In this document: positions 43,941 through 52,525 of the stretch, piece by piece
How the letters are laid out: each line of letters begins with the position of its first letter
Numbering within the stretch: the stretch's first letter is position 1
Assembly (NCBI GenBank): GCA_046328475.1
Contig: JAXLWN010000036.1
Location: forward strand, 6,248 to 70,247
From: CADCWN01 sp046328475
GTDB taxonomy: Bacteria > Chloroflexota > Chloroflexia > Thermomicrobiales > CADCWN01
Length of the DNA stretch: 64,000 nt
Direction: 5' to 3'
Notes under the pieces: generated by a model
The model's database searches: none
What the model saw: only the letters and a program-made list of their open reading frames with translations
What the model was told of the DNA's origin: nothing
Made by a program: the position numbers and the translations under genes

Positions 43941-44414
43941 ATGGTGGGGCAGGCGTACAGCGAGACGGTGCTGGAGCATTACGCCCGGCCGCGCAATCTG
44001 GGGCGCTTGCCGGGGGCGAGCGGGCTGGGGGTGGCCGGTAGTCTGCTCGATGGGCCGGTGCAGATTACGATTGCGATCCGGGTTGAGCGGGATGGGACTG
44101 GCGAGGAGCGGGTCGTGGCGGCGCGGTTCCGGGCGTTCGGGTGCAGCGCGGCGATCGCGTCGTCGTCGATGGCGACGGTGCTGATCGAGGGTCGGCCGGT
44201 GCGCGAGGCGGCGGCGCTGACGCCGGAGGCGATCGTCGCGGCGCTCGGTGGATTGCCGGAAGAGCGGCTGTATGCCCCGGCGCTGGCGGCGGAAGCGGTG
44301 CGAAAGGCGATTGCGGATTGCGGATTGCGGATTGCGGATTTGGGGACGGAGGAGGCTTCCGGTATTCCAGTAGCCTTCGGCAATCCGCAATCTGAAATCC
44401 GCAATCCGCAATGA
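43941..44414 (+). CDS. NifU/IscU-like Fe-S scaffold family protein lacking two usual Cys ligands
   Basis: The N-terminus YSETVLEHYARPRNLGRLPGA is typical of IscU/NifU scaffolds, as are VAARFRAFGCSAAIASSSMATVLIEGRPVREA and EAIVAALGGLPEERLYAPALAAEAV. In IscU three Cys hold the nascent cluster. Here only the middle Cys (FGCSAA) is kept: the first position reads GVAGSLLDGPV instead of a CGD-type motif, and the third reads ERLYAPALA instead of a HCxxL-type motif. It may therefore not build clusters by itself. The last 30 residues (IADCGLRIADLG, GNPQSEIRNPQ) are encoded by a GATTGCG/CAATCCG repeat array, so the natural C-terminus has been extended or replaced by repeat sequence. Confidence 0.8.
   Translation: MVGQAYSETVLEHYARPRNLGRLPGASGLGVAGSLLDGPVQITIAIRVERDGTGEERVVAARFRAFGCSAAIASSSMATVLIEGRPVREAAALTPEAIVAALGGLPEERLYAPALAAEAVRKAIADCGLRIADLGTEEASGIPVAFGNPQSEIRNPQ
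44309..44412 (+). repeat. Inverted pair of GATTGCG and CAATCCG arrays
   Basis: Three to four GATTGCG units (44309-44340) and three to four CAATCCG/AAATCCG units (44379-44412) are reverse complements about 40 bp apart. They lie inside the 3' end of the scaffold-like reading frame. The same unit makes inverted pairs at 52403-52507 and 54965-55103. Confidence 0.8.
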
Positions 44415-44424
44415 GGAGTTGAGC

Positions 44425-45262
44425 GTGGCGCGGGATTATGCGAGCAGGGTGAAGCCGGGGCAGCGGGTGTCGCTGGCGAAGCATGATGCGGGGGAGACGC
44501 AGGGGGTCAGCAGGGCCGAAAGCGAGCAATTGATGCCGGAGTTGATCAGGAACTGGCGGAGTTGCAGGAATTGCTCTACGCCGCCGGGAAGCACAGCGTG
44601 CTCCCTGCTCCTCCAGGGACTCGACACCAGCGGCAAGGATGGGACGGTCAAGCGGGTCTTGCAGGAGGTGAACCCGATCGGGTGCCACATCCGCGCCTTC
44701 AAGGCCCCGACCGACGAGGAGCTGGCGCACGACTTCCTCTGGCGGGTGCATGCCGAGGTGCCGGCGAAGGGGGAGTTGGGGTCTTCAATCGCTCGCATTA
44801 CGAGGATGTGCTGGTCGTGCGCGTCCATGAGTTGGTGCCGGAGGAGGTCTGGCGGAAGCGGTATCGCCAGATCAACGATTTTGAGCGGCTGTTGACCGAG
44901 TCGGGGACGATCCTGATCAAGTGCTACCTGCACATCAGCAAGGAGGAGCAGGAGCGCTGCTGCTGGCGCGCGAGCAGGAGGTGACGAAGGCCTGGAAGCT
45001 GGCGGTGGGGGACTGGATCGAGCGCCGCTCCTGGGACGACTACATAGCGGCCTATGACGACGCACTCAGCGAGTGCAGCACCGAGGAAGCGCCCTGCGCA
45101 TCATCCCCGCCGATAAGAAGTGGTACCGGCAACCTGGCGATCGCCCAGTTGCTGGCGGATGCGATGCGCCCCTACAAGGCGCAATGGTTGGAGCATTTGG
45201 ACCTCGTCGGCCAGCGCGAAGTGCTCGCCATCAAGGAGGCGCGGGCGGCGGGGACGGTGTAG
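44425..45262 (+). pseudogene. Polyphosphate kinase 2 family protein, frameshifted
   Basis: Read across three frame changes, the sequence gives a PPK2 protein: GVSRAESEQLMPELI, ELAELQELLYAAGKHSVL, the Walker A motif LLLQGLDTSGKDGTVKRVL, the lid VNPIGCHIRAFKAPTDEELAHDFLWRVHAEVPAKGE, FNRSHYEDVLVVRVHELVP, RQINDFERLLTESGTILIKCYLHISKEEQ, WIERRSWDDYIAAYDDAL, IIPADKKWYRNLAIAQLLADA. PPK2 enzymes move phosphate between polyphosphate and nucleotides. Shifts fall near 44555, 44780, 44955 and 45095, mostly at GG or CG runs. All catalytic motifs are kept, so an assembly error is the simpler explanation. A GTG at 44425 after GAGGAG is the likely start. Confidence 0.85.
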
Positions 45263-45312
45263 AACGAACGGGCGAACGGGCGAACGGGCGAACAGGCGAA
45301 CAGGCGAAACGG
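45263..45312 (+). repeat. CGAACGGG/CGAACAGG array
   Basis: About six 8-bp units follow the PPK2 stop directly and lead into the signal-peptide region of the next gene. Confidence 0.8.
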
Positions 45313-45323
45313 CCCCGCGCCTT

Positions 45324-46297
45324 ACGCGGCGGGTGCTGCTTGGCGGGGCGGTGGGGTTGGCGGCGGAGCTGGTCGGGTGCGGCGGCCGGATGCAGCGGTG
45401 GAGTGGGCGCTTTCTGGACGGTGGTGACGGCCGGTGGGGCCTGGAGAGACGCTGAGAGGCGCGGCGTTCAGGCCGTTCCAACAGGCGACAGGGTGCGCGG
45501 TCCAGGATATCAGCCTGCCGGTGGGGGAGCTGCTGCGCGAATTGCGGCGGCAGGCGCTCGTGGGGCGGGTGCAGTGGGATGGTGGTCGTGTCGGACGCGC
45601 TGCGCACGCGGCGCTGGCGGCACGGCAGACGCCGGGGCTGTTCGCGGCTCCCGTCGAGGGCGAGTGATGGCGCAGCGGGTTCGCGATCGATACGCTGGCG
45701 CTGGCGTGCCGCACGCGGGTGTCCGTGGGCGGCTGTCGGTAACCGTTGGGGCGAATTCTGGTCGGCGAATCTGCCGGAGCGCGGCTCTGCCCGCAGGATC
45801 CGGTCGGGCTGCTGGAAGTGGCATTGCTGGCGGATGGGGTCGCGCCCGGGGGCGCTCTATCCGCTCGATCTGATCGCGCGTTCGGTTCGCCGACCGGCTG
45901 CGGGCGCTCGCCCCGGCCTGGTGGCGACTGAGCGAGCGGGTGGGCGCGGCGCTGGCACTGGGGGAGGTCGATCTGGCACTCGGCTACGGCGGGCAATTGC
46001 GCGCGGCGATCGCGGGTGCGGCGGATGGCGGTCGTCGCGCCGCTGCCGGAACCGGTGTTGCCGCTGGTGCTGGCGCGCCGCCGCAGCGGGCGACGAATGC
46101 GATGGCGCGCGACTTTGCCGATTATGTGCGCGGCGGCGAGGTGGCGGCGCTGCGGGGGCAAGGATACGGGGCGGGCGGGGGCGCTGCCGATTGGCGACCT
46201 GGCGGTCGATGTGGGGTGGTGGCGGGAGCAGGGGGGCGAGGCGCTGGCGCGGTTTGAGCGGTGGTTCGGGGCGGGGGATGAGAAGGGAGAAGGGTGA
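45324..46297 (+). pseudogene. Extracellular solute-binding lipoprotein (polyamine/iron type), frameshifted
   Basis: The start region LTRRVLLGGAVGLAAELVGCGG looks like a Tat-type lipoprotein signal. Pieces in other frames follow: FRPFQQATGCAVQDISLPVGELLRELRRQA, WDGGRV with VVVSDA, FAIDTLALACRTRVSVGG, NRWGEFWSANLPE, PVGLLEVALLADGVAPG, PLDLDRAF-like LIARSVRR, AWWRLSERVGAALALGEVDLALGYGGQLRAAI, VVAPLPEPVLPLVLA and RDFADYVRGGEVAALRG. The pattern is that of family 1 solute-binding proteins such as spermidine/putrescine or iron binders. At least five frame changes are needed. No permease or ATPase gene lies nearby. No ATG was found for the start. Confidence 0.6.
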
Positions 46298-46420
46298 GGG
46301 GAGAAGGGTGAAAGGACGGTTGAACCGCCAAGACGCCAAGGACGCCAAGGATGAGGGGAGAGAGGAGAAGGGTGAGGAGAGACGATTTAACCGCAGAGGA
46401 CGTGAAGGGAGCAGAGGACG
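46278..46420 (+). repeat. GAGAAGGG array and CCAAGACG-type repeats
   Basis: GAGAAGGG/GTGAGGG units lie at 46278-46318 and 46360-46382. AACCGCCAAGACGCCAAGGA at 46322-46345 is a copy of the dispersed repeat at 36472; a diverged form (AACCGCAGAGGACGTGAAGG) is at 46389. Confidence 0.6.
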
Positions 46421-46449
46421 AGAAAATGAAATGGTTGTATCTGGGCTGA

Positions 46450-47547
46450 ATGTTATGCCCGCCCTTGAGTTATCGTGAACGCGATGAGAGCCAGACAATT
46501 CGTGGGCGAGGAATGCGCTGCTGGTTGCGTGCGGACAGCCGCCGGTTGGGGCGGGGGCGCGTGCGTCGTTTGGGGGCGGGAGCGTGGCACGATGCATTTT
46601 TGGTGCGCGGTGGTGGGCGGGCGTTGGCGCGGCTGCGGAAGCGGGTGATTCATGGGTCGGCGGAGGTTTTTGACGAGGGGGTGATTCGCTCGGATTATGC
46701 GGGGGTGGGGGAGTATTATCGGGTGGCGAATTTGCGGCGGCCGGGGATTTGTCCCGGGCGCTATGCCTTCGCGGTTGGGCCGGGGGTGTGTCGGGGACGG
46801 TGGAGTCGTACCTGGGGCCGACGTTGTGGTTGGGGGCGCTCTCGGCGACGGCGGCGTATGCGCTGGGGCGGGAGATCGGGCGGGCGTTCCGGAGTGTTGC
46901 AGGCGGGCGATGCGCCTTGTCCGGGGTGGGGCGAGTTGGTCTGGACGGCGGAGGGGGTGCGCGGGGGGAGCGCGCGGCCGTTGGCGACGATTGCGGAGGA
47001 CGAGGTCGGGCGCTGGCGCGCGGGGCTGGCGCGGTTGGGGGCGGCGGGCTTCGACTTTGATGCGGGCGGCGGCGCTGCGGCGGTTGGAGGGGGTGCTGGC
47101 GCGGCGCGAGGGGCATGCGCCGGTGCCCGCGCTGGTGAATAGCGACATCACGCCGGAGAATCTGATCGTGCGGCGCGGGCGGTTTGTGGGGTTGGTCGAT
47201 CCGGTGCCGCATATCGGCAATGCCACGCGTCACGCGGCGCTCTTCCTCTGCTGCTACCGGTTGCTGCTGCCATCGCTGCACGACGCGCCGCAAGCCATGC
47301 CGGGCGCGGCTTCGGTGAACATGCGGGGACGATGGCACACATCGCGGATGGCTATGAGGTGGGGTATCTGGAAACAGGACCGCCAGCGCTCGCGCGAGCG
47401 CTGGCGGACGAGTGCTGGTTGCAGGTGCTCGACCTGGCGATCGGTGGACTCAGCCGATTGACGCTCCGTTATCCGAGGAGCAGCAGATTCGCACCGGGGG
47501 CCACGCGGCGATCGAGCGGCGGGTGCGGGAGTGTTTGCGAGTGCTGA
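46450..47547 (+). pseudogene. Aminoglycoside-phosphotransferase-type kinase, frameshifted
   Basis: Frame pieces give a phosphotransferase-family protein of about 350 residues: LGAGAWHDAFLVRGGGRALARLRKRVIHG, GVIRSDYAGVGEYYRVAN, LGPTLWLGALSATAAYALGREIGRAFR, APCPGWGELVWT, EDEVGRWRAGLARL, LRRLEGVLARREGHAPVPALVNSDITPENLIV (the Brenner-type catalytic loop with Asp), GRFVGLVDPVPHIGNATRHAALFL and a C-terminal HIADGYEVGYLE. Such kinases phosphorylate sugars, antibiotics or choline-like substrates; the substrate is unknown. Shifts occur near 46770, 46900, 47080 and 47330. Catalytic residues are kept. Confidence 0.7.
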
Positions 47548-47640
47548 GTGCGCAGTGCCGAGTGCCGAGTGCCGAGTGAGTCTGCCCGACCATCCGGCCC
47601 CACTGAGAACTGAGCACTCGGCACTCGGCACTGCGCACTC
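47527..47640 (+). repeat. Inverted pair of GAGTGCC and GGCACTC arrays
   Basis: Units GAGTGCT/CAGTGCC/GAGTGCC (47529-47579) and GAGCACTC/GGCACTC/GGCACTG (47606-47640) are reverse complements around a 26-base centre. They lie between the convergent phosphotransferase and response-regulator genes and could act as a two-way terminator. Confidence 0.8.
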
Positions 47641-47642
47641 CG

Positions 47643-48339
47643 TTACGACGCTTCGGCGATGGTGCGGGTGAAGCGGTAGCCGACGCGCGGGATGGCGCGG
47701 ATTTCGCCGAGATCCTCGTGCGGGAGGCCGAGCTTCTTGCGGATGTGGCTGACGTGGGTCTTCAGCAGGGAGACGTCTCCGCCGTCGTAGCCCCAAGCGT
47801 AGTCCACCATGCGCGAGGTGCTGACGACGCGGCCGGTGTTGGCGGCGAGGATGTAGAGGAGCTTGAACTCGATGGGCGTCAGCTGGATCGGCTCGTCGCG
47901 GAGGCGCACGTCGTGCGACTCGGCGTCGAGGATGAGGTCGCCGACGCGCAGTTCGCGGATCGCCTCGGGTTCGCCGTTGGGGGCACTGCGCCGCCAGACG
48001 GCGCGGATGCGCATCGCTAGCTGGCGCGGGCTGAAGGGCTTGGTGACGTAGTCGTCGGCACCGGCGCGGAAGCCCTGGATGACCTGCTCCTCCTGGTGCA
48101 GCCCGGTGAGGAGGATGACCGGGGTGGTGGAGTCCTGCCGGATCTTCTGGCAGACCTCGAACCCGGATAGTCCTGGCATCTGCACGTCGCAGACGACGAG
48201 ATCGGGGAGTCCTTGCTGCCAGCGGCGCACCGCTTGCAGGCCGTCGAAGCCTTGACGACGTTGAAGCCTTCGCGCCTGCATGGCAATAGGCCGTCGTCGA
48301 GCAAGTCGAAATGTCGTCCACGAGGAGTACTTTGACCAT
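47643..48339 (-). CDS. OmpR/PhoB-type response regulator, N-terminus frameshifted
   Basis: The frame from 48281 to 47643 carries most of the protein: LPDLVVCDVQMPGLSGFEVCQKIRQ with the phosphoacceptor Asp, VILLTGLHQEEQVIQGFRAGADDYVTKPFSPRQLAMRIRAV with the conserved Lys, then a winged-helix domain (ELRVGDLILDAESHDVRLRD, IQLTPIEFKLLYILAANTGRVVS, LKTHVSHIRKKLG, IRAIPRVGYRF). The true N-terminus MVKVLLVDD starts at the ATG at 48339 in another frame, with one or two shifts between 48245 and 48310. The histidine kinase gene lies 88 bp upstream on the same strand, so they form a two-component pair. Confidence 0.92.
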
Positions 48340-48350
48340 GGTTGCCTCCA

Positions 48351-48424
48351 GTAGTCAGTAGTCAGTAGTCAGTAGTCAGTGCGTCCGCTTAGCGCCTGTT
48401 CTCCTGCGCTCCTGTTCTCCTGTT
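48351..48424 (+). repeat. GTCAGTA array and TGTTCTCC array
   Basis: Four GTCAGTA units (48353-48379) and three CTGTTCTCC-type units (48396-48424) lie between the kinase and regulator genes. Confidence 0.75.
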
Positions 48425-48426
48425 CA

Positions 48427-49336
48427 TCACGCGTTGTCCGGTATCGTGAACCAGAAGGTTGCGCCCGCGCCGGGGGTGCTGGTGACGCCGACGGTGCCGC
48501 CGTGGGCTTCGACGATGGCTTTGACGATGCTGAGGCCGAGGCCGTGGCCCGCGACGCCCGCGCTGGCCGCCGCCGAGCCGTGCCTGCCGGGATGGAAAAT
48601 CAGCTCTTGTTCGGCGGGCGGGATGCCCTGGCCGTGGTCGGTGACGGAGACGCGCACGCCGTTGGCGATGGTCTCCACGGTCAGTACGACCTCGTCCCCT
48701 TCGACGCCGTATTTGCCGGCGTTGACCAGCAGGTTGACGACCACCTGGCCCAGGCGCACGCTGTCGGCGCGGAGCACTGGCGGCGGGGCGACGCACGCGA
48801 GGTGACACGCGCTGGCCGCGCCGGGCCAGGAGTGGCTGCACGAGGTCGATCGCCGACTCGATCCAGGGGAGGACGGAGCTCTCGCTCTGTCGCAACGCCA
48901 GGTGGCCGCTCGCGATGGCCGACCAGGTGGTCATGTTCTCGATCATACAGTCGAGCCAGGCGACGCCGCGTCGCAGGCGGCTGACGAGCTGGCGCACCTC
49001 GTCCGAATCGAGGTCGGGGTAGTCGGAGAGGATTTCCAGCCCGGCGTGCAGGGTCGCCACCGGGGCGCGCAATTCGTGGACAATCGCGCCGACTCCCGGC
49101 ACGACGCTGGCTGGTACTGGGACCTCGGGCGCACTTTGCCTGGCCGGGACGGCGCGACGACGGGCACTACGTGGGCGGCTCTGAATCGGCGTCGGGCGCT
49201 GCTCAACATTGAGTGCTGCGAGTGGTTGTGGCTTAAAACCCCCGTCTCCCTGGCTGATCTCAACGCTCACGCCACCAAACTCCCCGCGATGGACTCCACC
49301 GGATCTTGACCGCACCCCCCAAAAGGTACTATTCAT
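48427..49336 (-). CDS. Soluble sensor histidine kinase, one frameshift
   Basis: No membrane segment is seen. The H box is IVHELRAPVATLHAGLEIL with the phospho-accepting His, followed by a dimerisation helix (VRQLVSRLRRGVAWLDCMIENM). After a frame change near 48790 the ATPase domain continues: VVVNLLVNAGKYGVEGDEV (N box), VSVTDHGQGIP (G1), HGLGLSIVKAIVEAHGG (G2) and a final GATFWFTIPD. The kinase would phosphorylate the response regulator encoded downstream. The N-terminal 90 residues are short for a sensor and carry no recognised domain. The start is uncertain; ATG 49336 is the longest. Confidence 0.85.
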
Positions 49337-49620
49337 CTTACTAGCGCGTAATTCCTATGCCATCGGCGCATTAACGGAGATCGCCCCCCCGGAAAATGTT
49401 GCAATTGGCAACCGTCCGTTCTCGGCGGAATGATCGACGTGCGCTAACGGATGTACTGGACGATCGTCCCGTCGCGTTGAGTTTCGGTCGGAATGGGTGG
49501 CTGAGGTTGTGCGCGAGGTGGTTGAGCGCTCAACCGCAACAACACCGCTGGCGGTTGAGATTTCGCATGGTGAACGGGGGTAGCGTTGCTCCCCTCTGCC
49601 CCGGATGTACCGACGAAGCG
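49337..49620. other. Intergenic stretch between kinase genes
   Basis: This gap of about 280 bp shows no gene and no clear repeat. It should hold the promoter of the histidine kinase unit; I see no convincing promoter boxes. Confidence 0.35.
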
Positions 49621-51381
49621 CTAGGGGAGGCTGCTGACCTTGAAGTTGTTGTAGCCGGTCGATTTCCCGGCGACTTCGTCGCCTTGCAGGATGCCGGTGG
49701 CGATCGAGACTTTGCCGGCTTCGCGGAGGGCACTCACGTTGGCGGTGGCGATGTATGTATCGTTCACGAAGAGGTAGGCGGTGTCGCCCTTGACCGTGAG
49801 GACGAGGCGATTCTGCGTCTGGGAGGCCGTGGTGAGGTTGGTGAGCTTGCCCGACCCGACGGTCTGGTTGGACTCGCCGGTTGTCTTATCGAGCACAAGC
49901 TCGATGCTCCAATCGCCGGAGGACTCGACGATGAGGCGGTACTGCGCGCCGTTGGTGGTGGAGCGGAAGATGAACCCGTAATCCCAGGCGGCGGTCGAGG
50001 CCGCGTAGGGGTTGAAGAAGGTGGCTTCGATGGTGAGGTCGCTGAGGGAGACGTTCTCGGCGGCGACCGTTTCGATGAACGAGTCGCTCGGGTCGTGCTT
50101 GATTGCGCCGTTTTGCGGCCCGAAGACCACGCGGGCGTCCTTCGCCAGGGCGGTGGCGGTCGATTTGGCCTGCGCCTCGGGCGTGCGGGGCTGGATGACC
50201 AGCGCGACGATCAGAATCAGCGCCAGACACGCGACAACCGCCGCCGATGCGCCGCCAGCGAGCCACCAGACCAGCCGAGAGCGGCCGGAGCGTGGTGCCT
50301 GTGCGTAGGGTGGTTGCCCGTAGGCGGGGGGCGCGACGATCGGCGGCACCTGTGCGCCGTAGCCAGGCTGGGCGGGCGCACCGTACTGTGTCGGGGCGTT
50401 GTAAGCCGAAGTGGTCATGGGTGGCGCGGCCAGGGGCATCGGCTGCGGCGGGATGTAGGTGGGTGGTGCTGACTGGAAGGAGGTCGGGGGGACAGCCCCG
50501 GTCGCCGGTGGTTGCCCGTAGGCGGGGGGCTGGGCGTACTCCTGGGCAACCGGGGTGCCGCGCACGACGGCATCGAAGGCCTGGGCGAATTCGCCCGCTG
50601 TGGCGTAACGATCCTCCGGGCGCTTCGCCAGCGCCCGCGCGATCACGGGGCCGAGCGCGGGCGGGATGCGCCCCTGGGACCGCTCGACCAGCGACGGGAC
50701 CGGTTCGAAGCTGTGGGCGTACATCACCTGCTCGGTGGTGCCGGTGAAGGGGGTCGCGCCGGTGAGCAGCTGGAAGACGATGCAGCCGAGCGCGTAGATG
50801 TCGATGGCTGGCCCGGTTTGGCCACGGAAGGATTCGGGGGCCATGTAGGGGAGCGTGCCCATCACGCCGATGCCGCTGTAGGCCTGCGTCGCCTCCTGGA
50901 GCAGCTTGGCGATCCCGAAGTCGGACAACTGGATGGAGTCGCCCTCGTCGAGCAGGAAGTTCCCCGGCTTCAGATCGCGGTGGATGATCCGGCGCGAGTG
51001 GGCGTAGTCGAGCGCGCTCGCGATCTGTTGCAGATAGCGCGACACGCGCACCGGTTCGAGGTACCGCGCGGTTCGGGGGAGATTGTCGAGGGTGCCCCCG
51101 GCGATGTAGGGCATCACCAGGTAGATGGTGCCCCCGGCCTCGCCGAAGTCGTAGACATCGAGGATGTGGGGGTGCTTCAACTGCGCGAGCATCGCCGCTT
51201 CCTGCTTGAAGCGCGCGAGGAAGTCGCGCTGCTGCACCAGGTGGGCGTGGAGCAGCTTCACCGCGACCTGGCGGCCGAGTGGTCCCAGGTCGGTGGCGAG
51301 ATAGACTTCGGCAAAGCCGCCGCTCCCCACCTGGCGCTCCATGCGATAGCGACCATTGAGGATCTGCCCTGCCGCGCTCAT
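49621..51381 (-). CDS. Membrane Ser/Thr protein kinase with extracytoplasmic sensor domain
   Basis: The 586-residue protein has a Hanks-type kinase domain (10-270) with GSGGFAEVYLA, the ATP Lys42 in VAVK, catalytic HRDLKPGN at 134-141, DFG at 154-156 and APE at 181-183. A Pro/Tyr/Gln-rich linker with repeated AYGQPP units spans about 280-362. A membrane helix follows (371-396). The outer part of about 190 residues (VVFGPQNGAIKHD, TIEATFFNPYAASTAAWDYGFIFRS, YRLIVESSGDWSIEL, LVLTVKGDTAYLFVNDTYIATANV) has the pattern of a LamG/DUF1080-like jelly roll and may bind glycans. The start at MSAAGQILNGRYRMERQVG follows GGTGG. An exopolysaccharide locus begins divergently next to it. Confidence 0.95.
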   Translation of the reverse strand: MSAAGQILNGRYRMERQVGSGGFAEVYLATDLGPLGRQVAVKLLHAHLVQQRDFLARFKQEAAMLAQLKHPHILDVYDFGEAGGTIYLVMPYIAGGTLDNLPRTARYLEPVRVSRYLQQIASALDYAHSRRIIHRDLKPGNFLLDEGDSIQLSDFGIAKLLQEATQAYSGIGVMGTLPYMAPESFRGQTGPAIDIYALGCIVFQLLTGATPFTGTTEQVMYAHSFEPVPSLVERSQGRIPPALGPVIARALAKRPEDRYATAGEFAQAFDAVVRGTPVAQEYAQPPAYGQPPATGAVPPTSFQSAPPTYIPPQPMPLAAPPMTTSAYNAPTQYGAPAQPGYGAQVPPIVAPPAYGQPPYAQAPRSGRSRLVWWLAGGASAAVVACLALILIVALVIQPRTPEAQAKSTATALAKDARVVFGPQNGAIKHDPSDSFIETVAAENVSLSDLTIEATFFNPYAASTAAWDYGFIFRSTTNGAQYRLIVESSGDWSIELVLDKTTGESNQTVGSGKLTNLTTASQTQNRLVLTVKGDTAYLFVNDTYIATANVSALREAGKVSIATGILQGDEVAGKSTGYNNFKVSSLP

Positions 51382-51573
51382 CGTGCCACCTCGACGTGCA
51401 CTCGCGATGCCCGGCCGCGCGCGTTTGCGGCGGGGTGCCAAGCCTTCCCTTTCCACACGAATAACGCCGCTGTGACGATACTCGTCTCGCGCCGCGCCTG
51501 TCAAATTCCCCGGCATGATCCGGACGATATGTCAGCGCGGCGACCAGTTTTCGGGCCGGTGATTGTGACCTCA

Positions 51574-51590
51574 ACCGGTTCTAGACCGGT
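51574..51590. promoter_or_regulatory. ACCGGT double palindrome between divergent kinase and exopolysaccharide genes
   Basis: Two copies of the palindrome ACCGGT (51574-51579, 51585-51590) are separated by TCTAG, giving a symmetrical 17-bp site. It lies in the 340-bp gap between the Ser/Thr kinase and the first exopolysaccharide gene, where control sites are expected. No gene lies in the gap. The function is not known. Confidence 0.3.
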
Positions 51591-51721
51591 GGCAAACGCC
51601 CCCTAGACCTCCCCGGCCTATCCTCGTCTCCACAGACAGCCCACCGGAGTCCGGGACGACGCCCGGACCTGGCTGCCACGACGTCGGGTTCCCGGTCGAT
51701 TTTTGGCAAGTCGGAGGTTCC

Positions 51722-52405
51722 ATGCAGCGCATCGTGCAGCCGAGTGTCGCCCCCCTGGTTGTGCCGAGCCGACCGCTCTACCGGATCGCCAAGCGGCTGC
51801 TCGATATCGTGGTTTCGGCGGTGGTATTGGTGATTCTCGCGCCGGTCTTCGCGGTCTGCGCGATCGCGGTGCGCCGCAGTTCGCCCGGGCCGATCATCTT
51901 CCGGCAGGCGCGGATGGGGCTGCGCGGCCGGACATTTACCTTCCTGAAGTTCCGCTCGATGTACCACAACGCCGATTCGGAGCCCCACCGGGCCTACGTG
52001 ACGGCCTTCATCCGGGGCGAGGCGGCGCAGCATGCCGATGGCGACAAGCAGGTCTACAAGCTGGTGGGCGACTCGCGGATCACGCCGGCGGGGCGCTGGC
52101 TGCGCCGCACCAGCCTGGACGAGTTGCCGCAATTCTGGAGCGTGCTGCGCGGCGACATGAGCCTGGTGGGGCCGCGTCCGCCGATCCCTTACGAGGTGGA
52201 GCAGTACCGGCCGGATCAGCTGGTGCGGCTGGCGGTGAAGCCGGGGATTACGGGGGTCTGGCAGATCAGCGGGCGCAGCAGCACCACCTTCGACGAGATG
52301 GTGGCGCTCGACCTGGCCTACATCCGCAATCAGTCGTTCTGGTTCGACGTGGCGATCATGCTCAAGACGATCCCGGCGGTCCTTTCGACGCGAGGAGCAC
52401 GGTGA
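51722..52405 (+). CDS. Polyprenyl-phosphate sugar-1-phosphate transferase (initiating exopolysaccharide synthesis)
   Basis: The 227-residue protein is the short, single-domain form of the WbaP/WcaJ family. It has a membrane helix (LLDIVVSAVVLVILAPVFAVCAIAV) and the catalytic domain with SSPGPIIFRQARMGLRGRTFTFLKFRSMY, DSRITPAGRWLRRTSLDELPQFWSVLRGDMSLVGPRPP and KPGITGVWQISGRSS. The DE pair in LDELPQ is part of the active site. It moves a sugar phosphate from a nucleotide sugar to undecaprenyl phosphate and begins repeat-unit assembly. It heads a one-way row of ten glycan genes. The ATG follows GGAGGTTCC. Confidence 0.96.
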   Translation: MQRIVQPSVAPLVVPSRPLYRIAKRLLDIVVSAVVLVILAPVFAVCAIAVRRSSPGPIIFRQARMGLRGRTFTFLKFRSMYHNADSEPHRAYVTAFIRGEAAQHADGDKQVYKLVGDSRITPAGRWLRRTSLDELPQFWSVLRGDMSLVGPRPPIPYEVEQYRPDQLVRLAVKPGITGVWQISGRSSTTFDEMVALDLAYIRNQSFWFDVAIMLKTIPAVLSTRGAR

Positions 52406-52507
52406 TTGCGGATTGCGGATTGCGGATTGCGGATGAGAGGCCGCGAAGGCTGTGGGCCTTCCTGGTCTCCTCCGTCAATCCGCAATCTGAAATCTGAAAT
52501 CCGCAAT
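52403..52507 (+). repeat. Inverted pair of GATTGCG and CAATCTGAAAT/CAATCCG arrays
   Basis: GATTGCG units (52403-52431) and the reverse-complement units CAATCCG, CAATCTG and AAATCTG (52477-52506) are about 45 bp apart, between the sugar transferase stop and the next start. The same unit is used at 44309 and 54965. Confidence 0.8.
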
Positions 52508-52525
52508 GGGAAAGGGGGAATGGTG

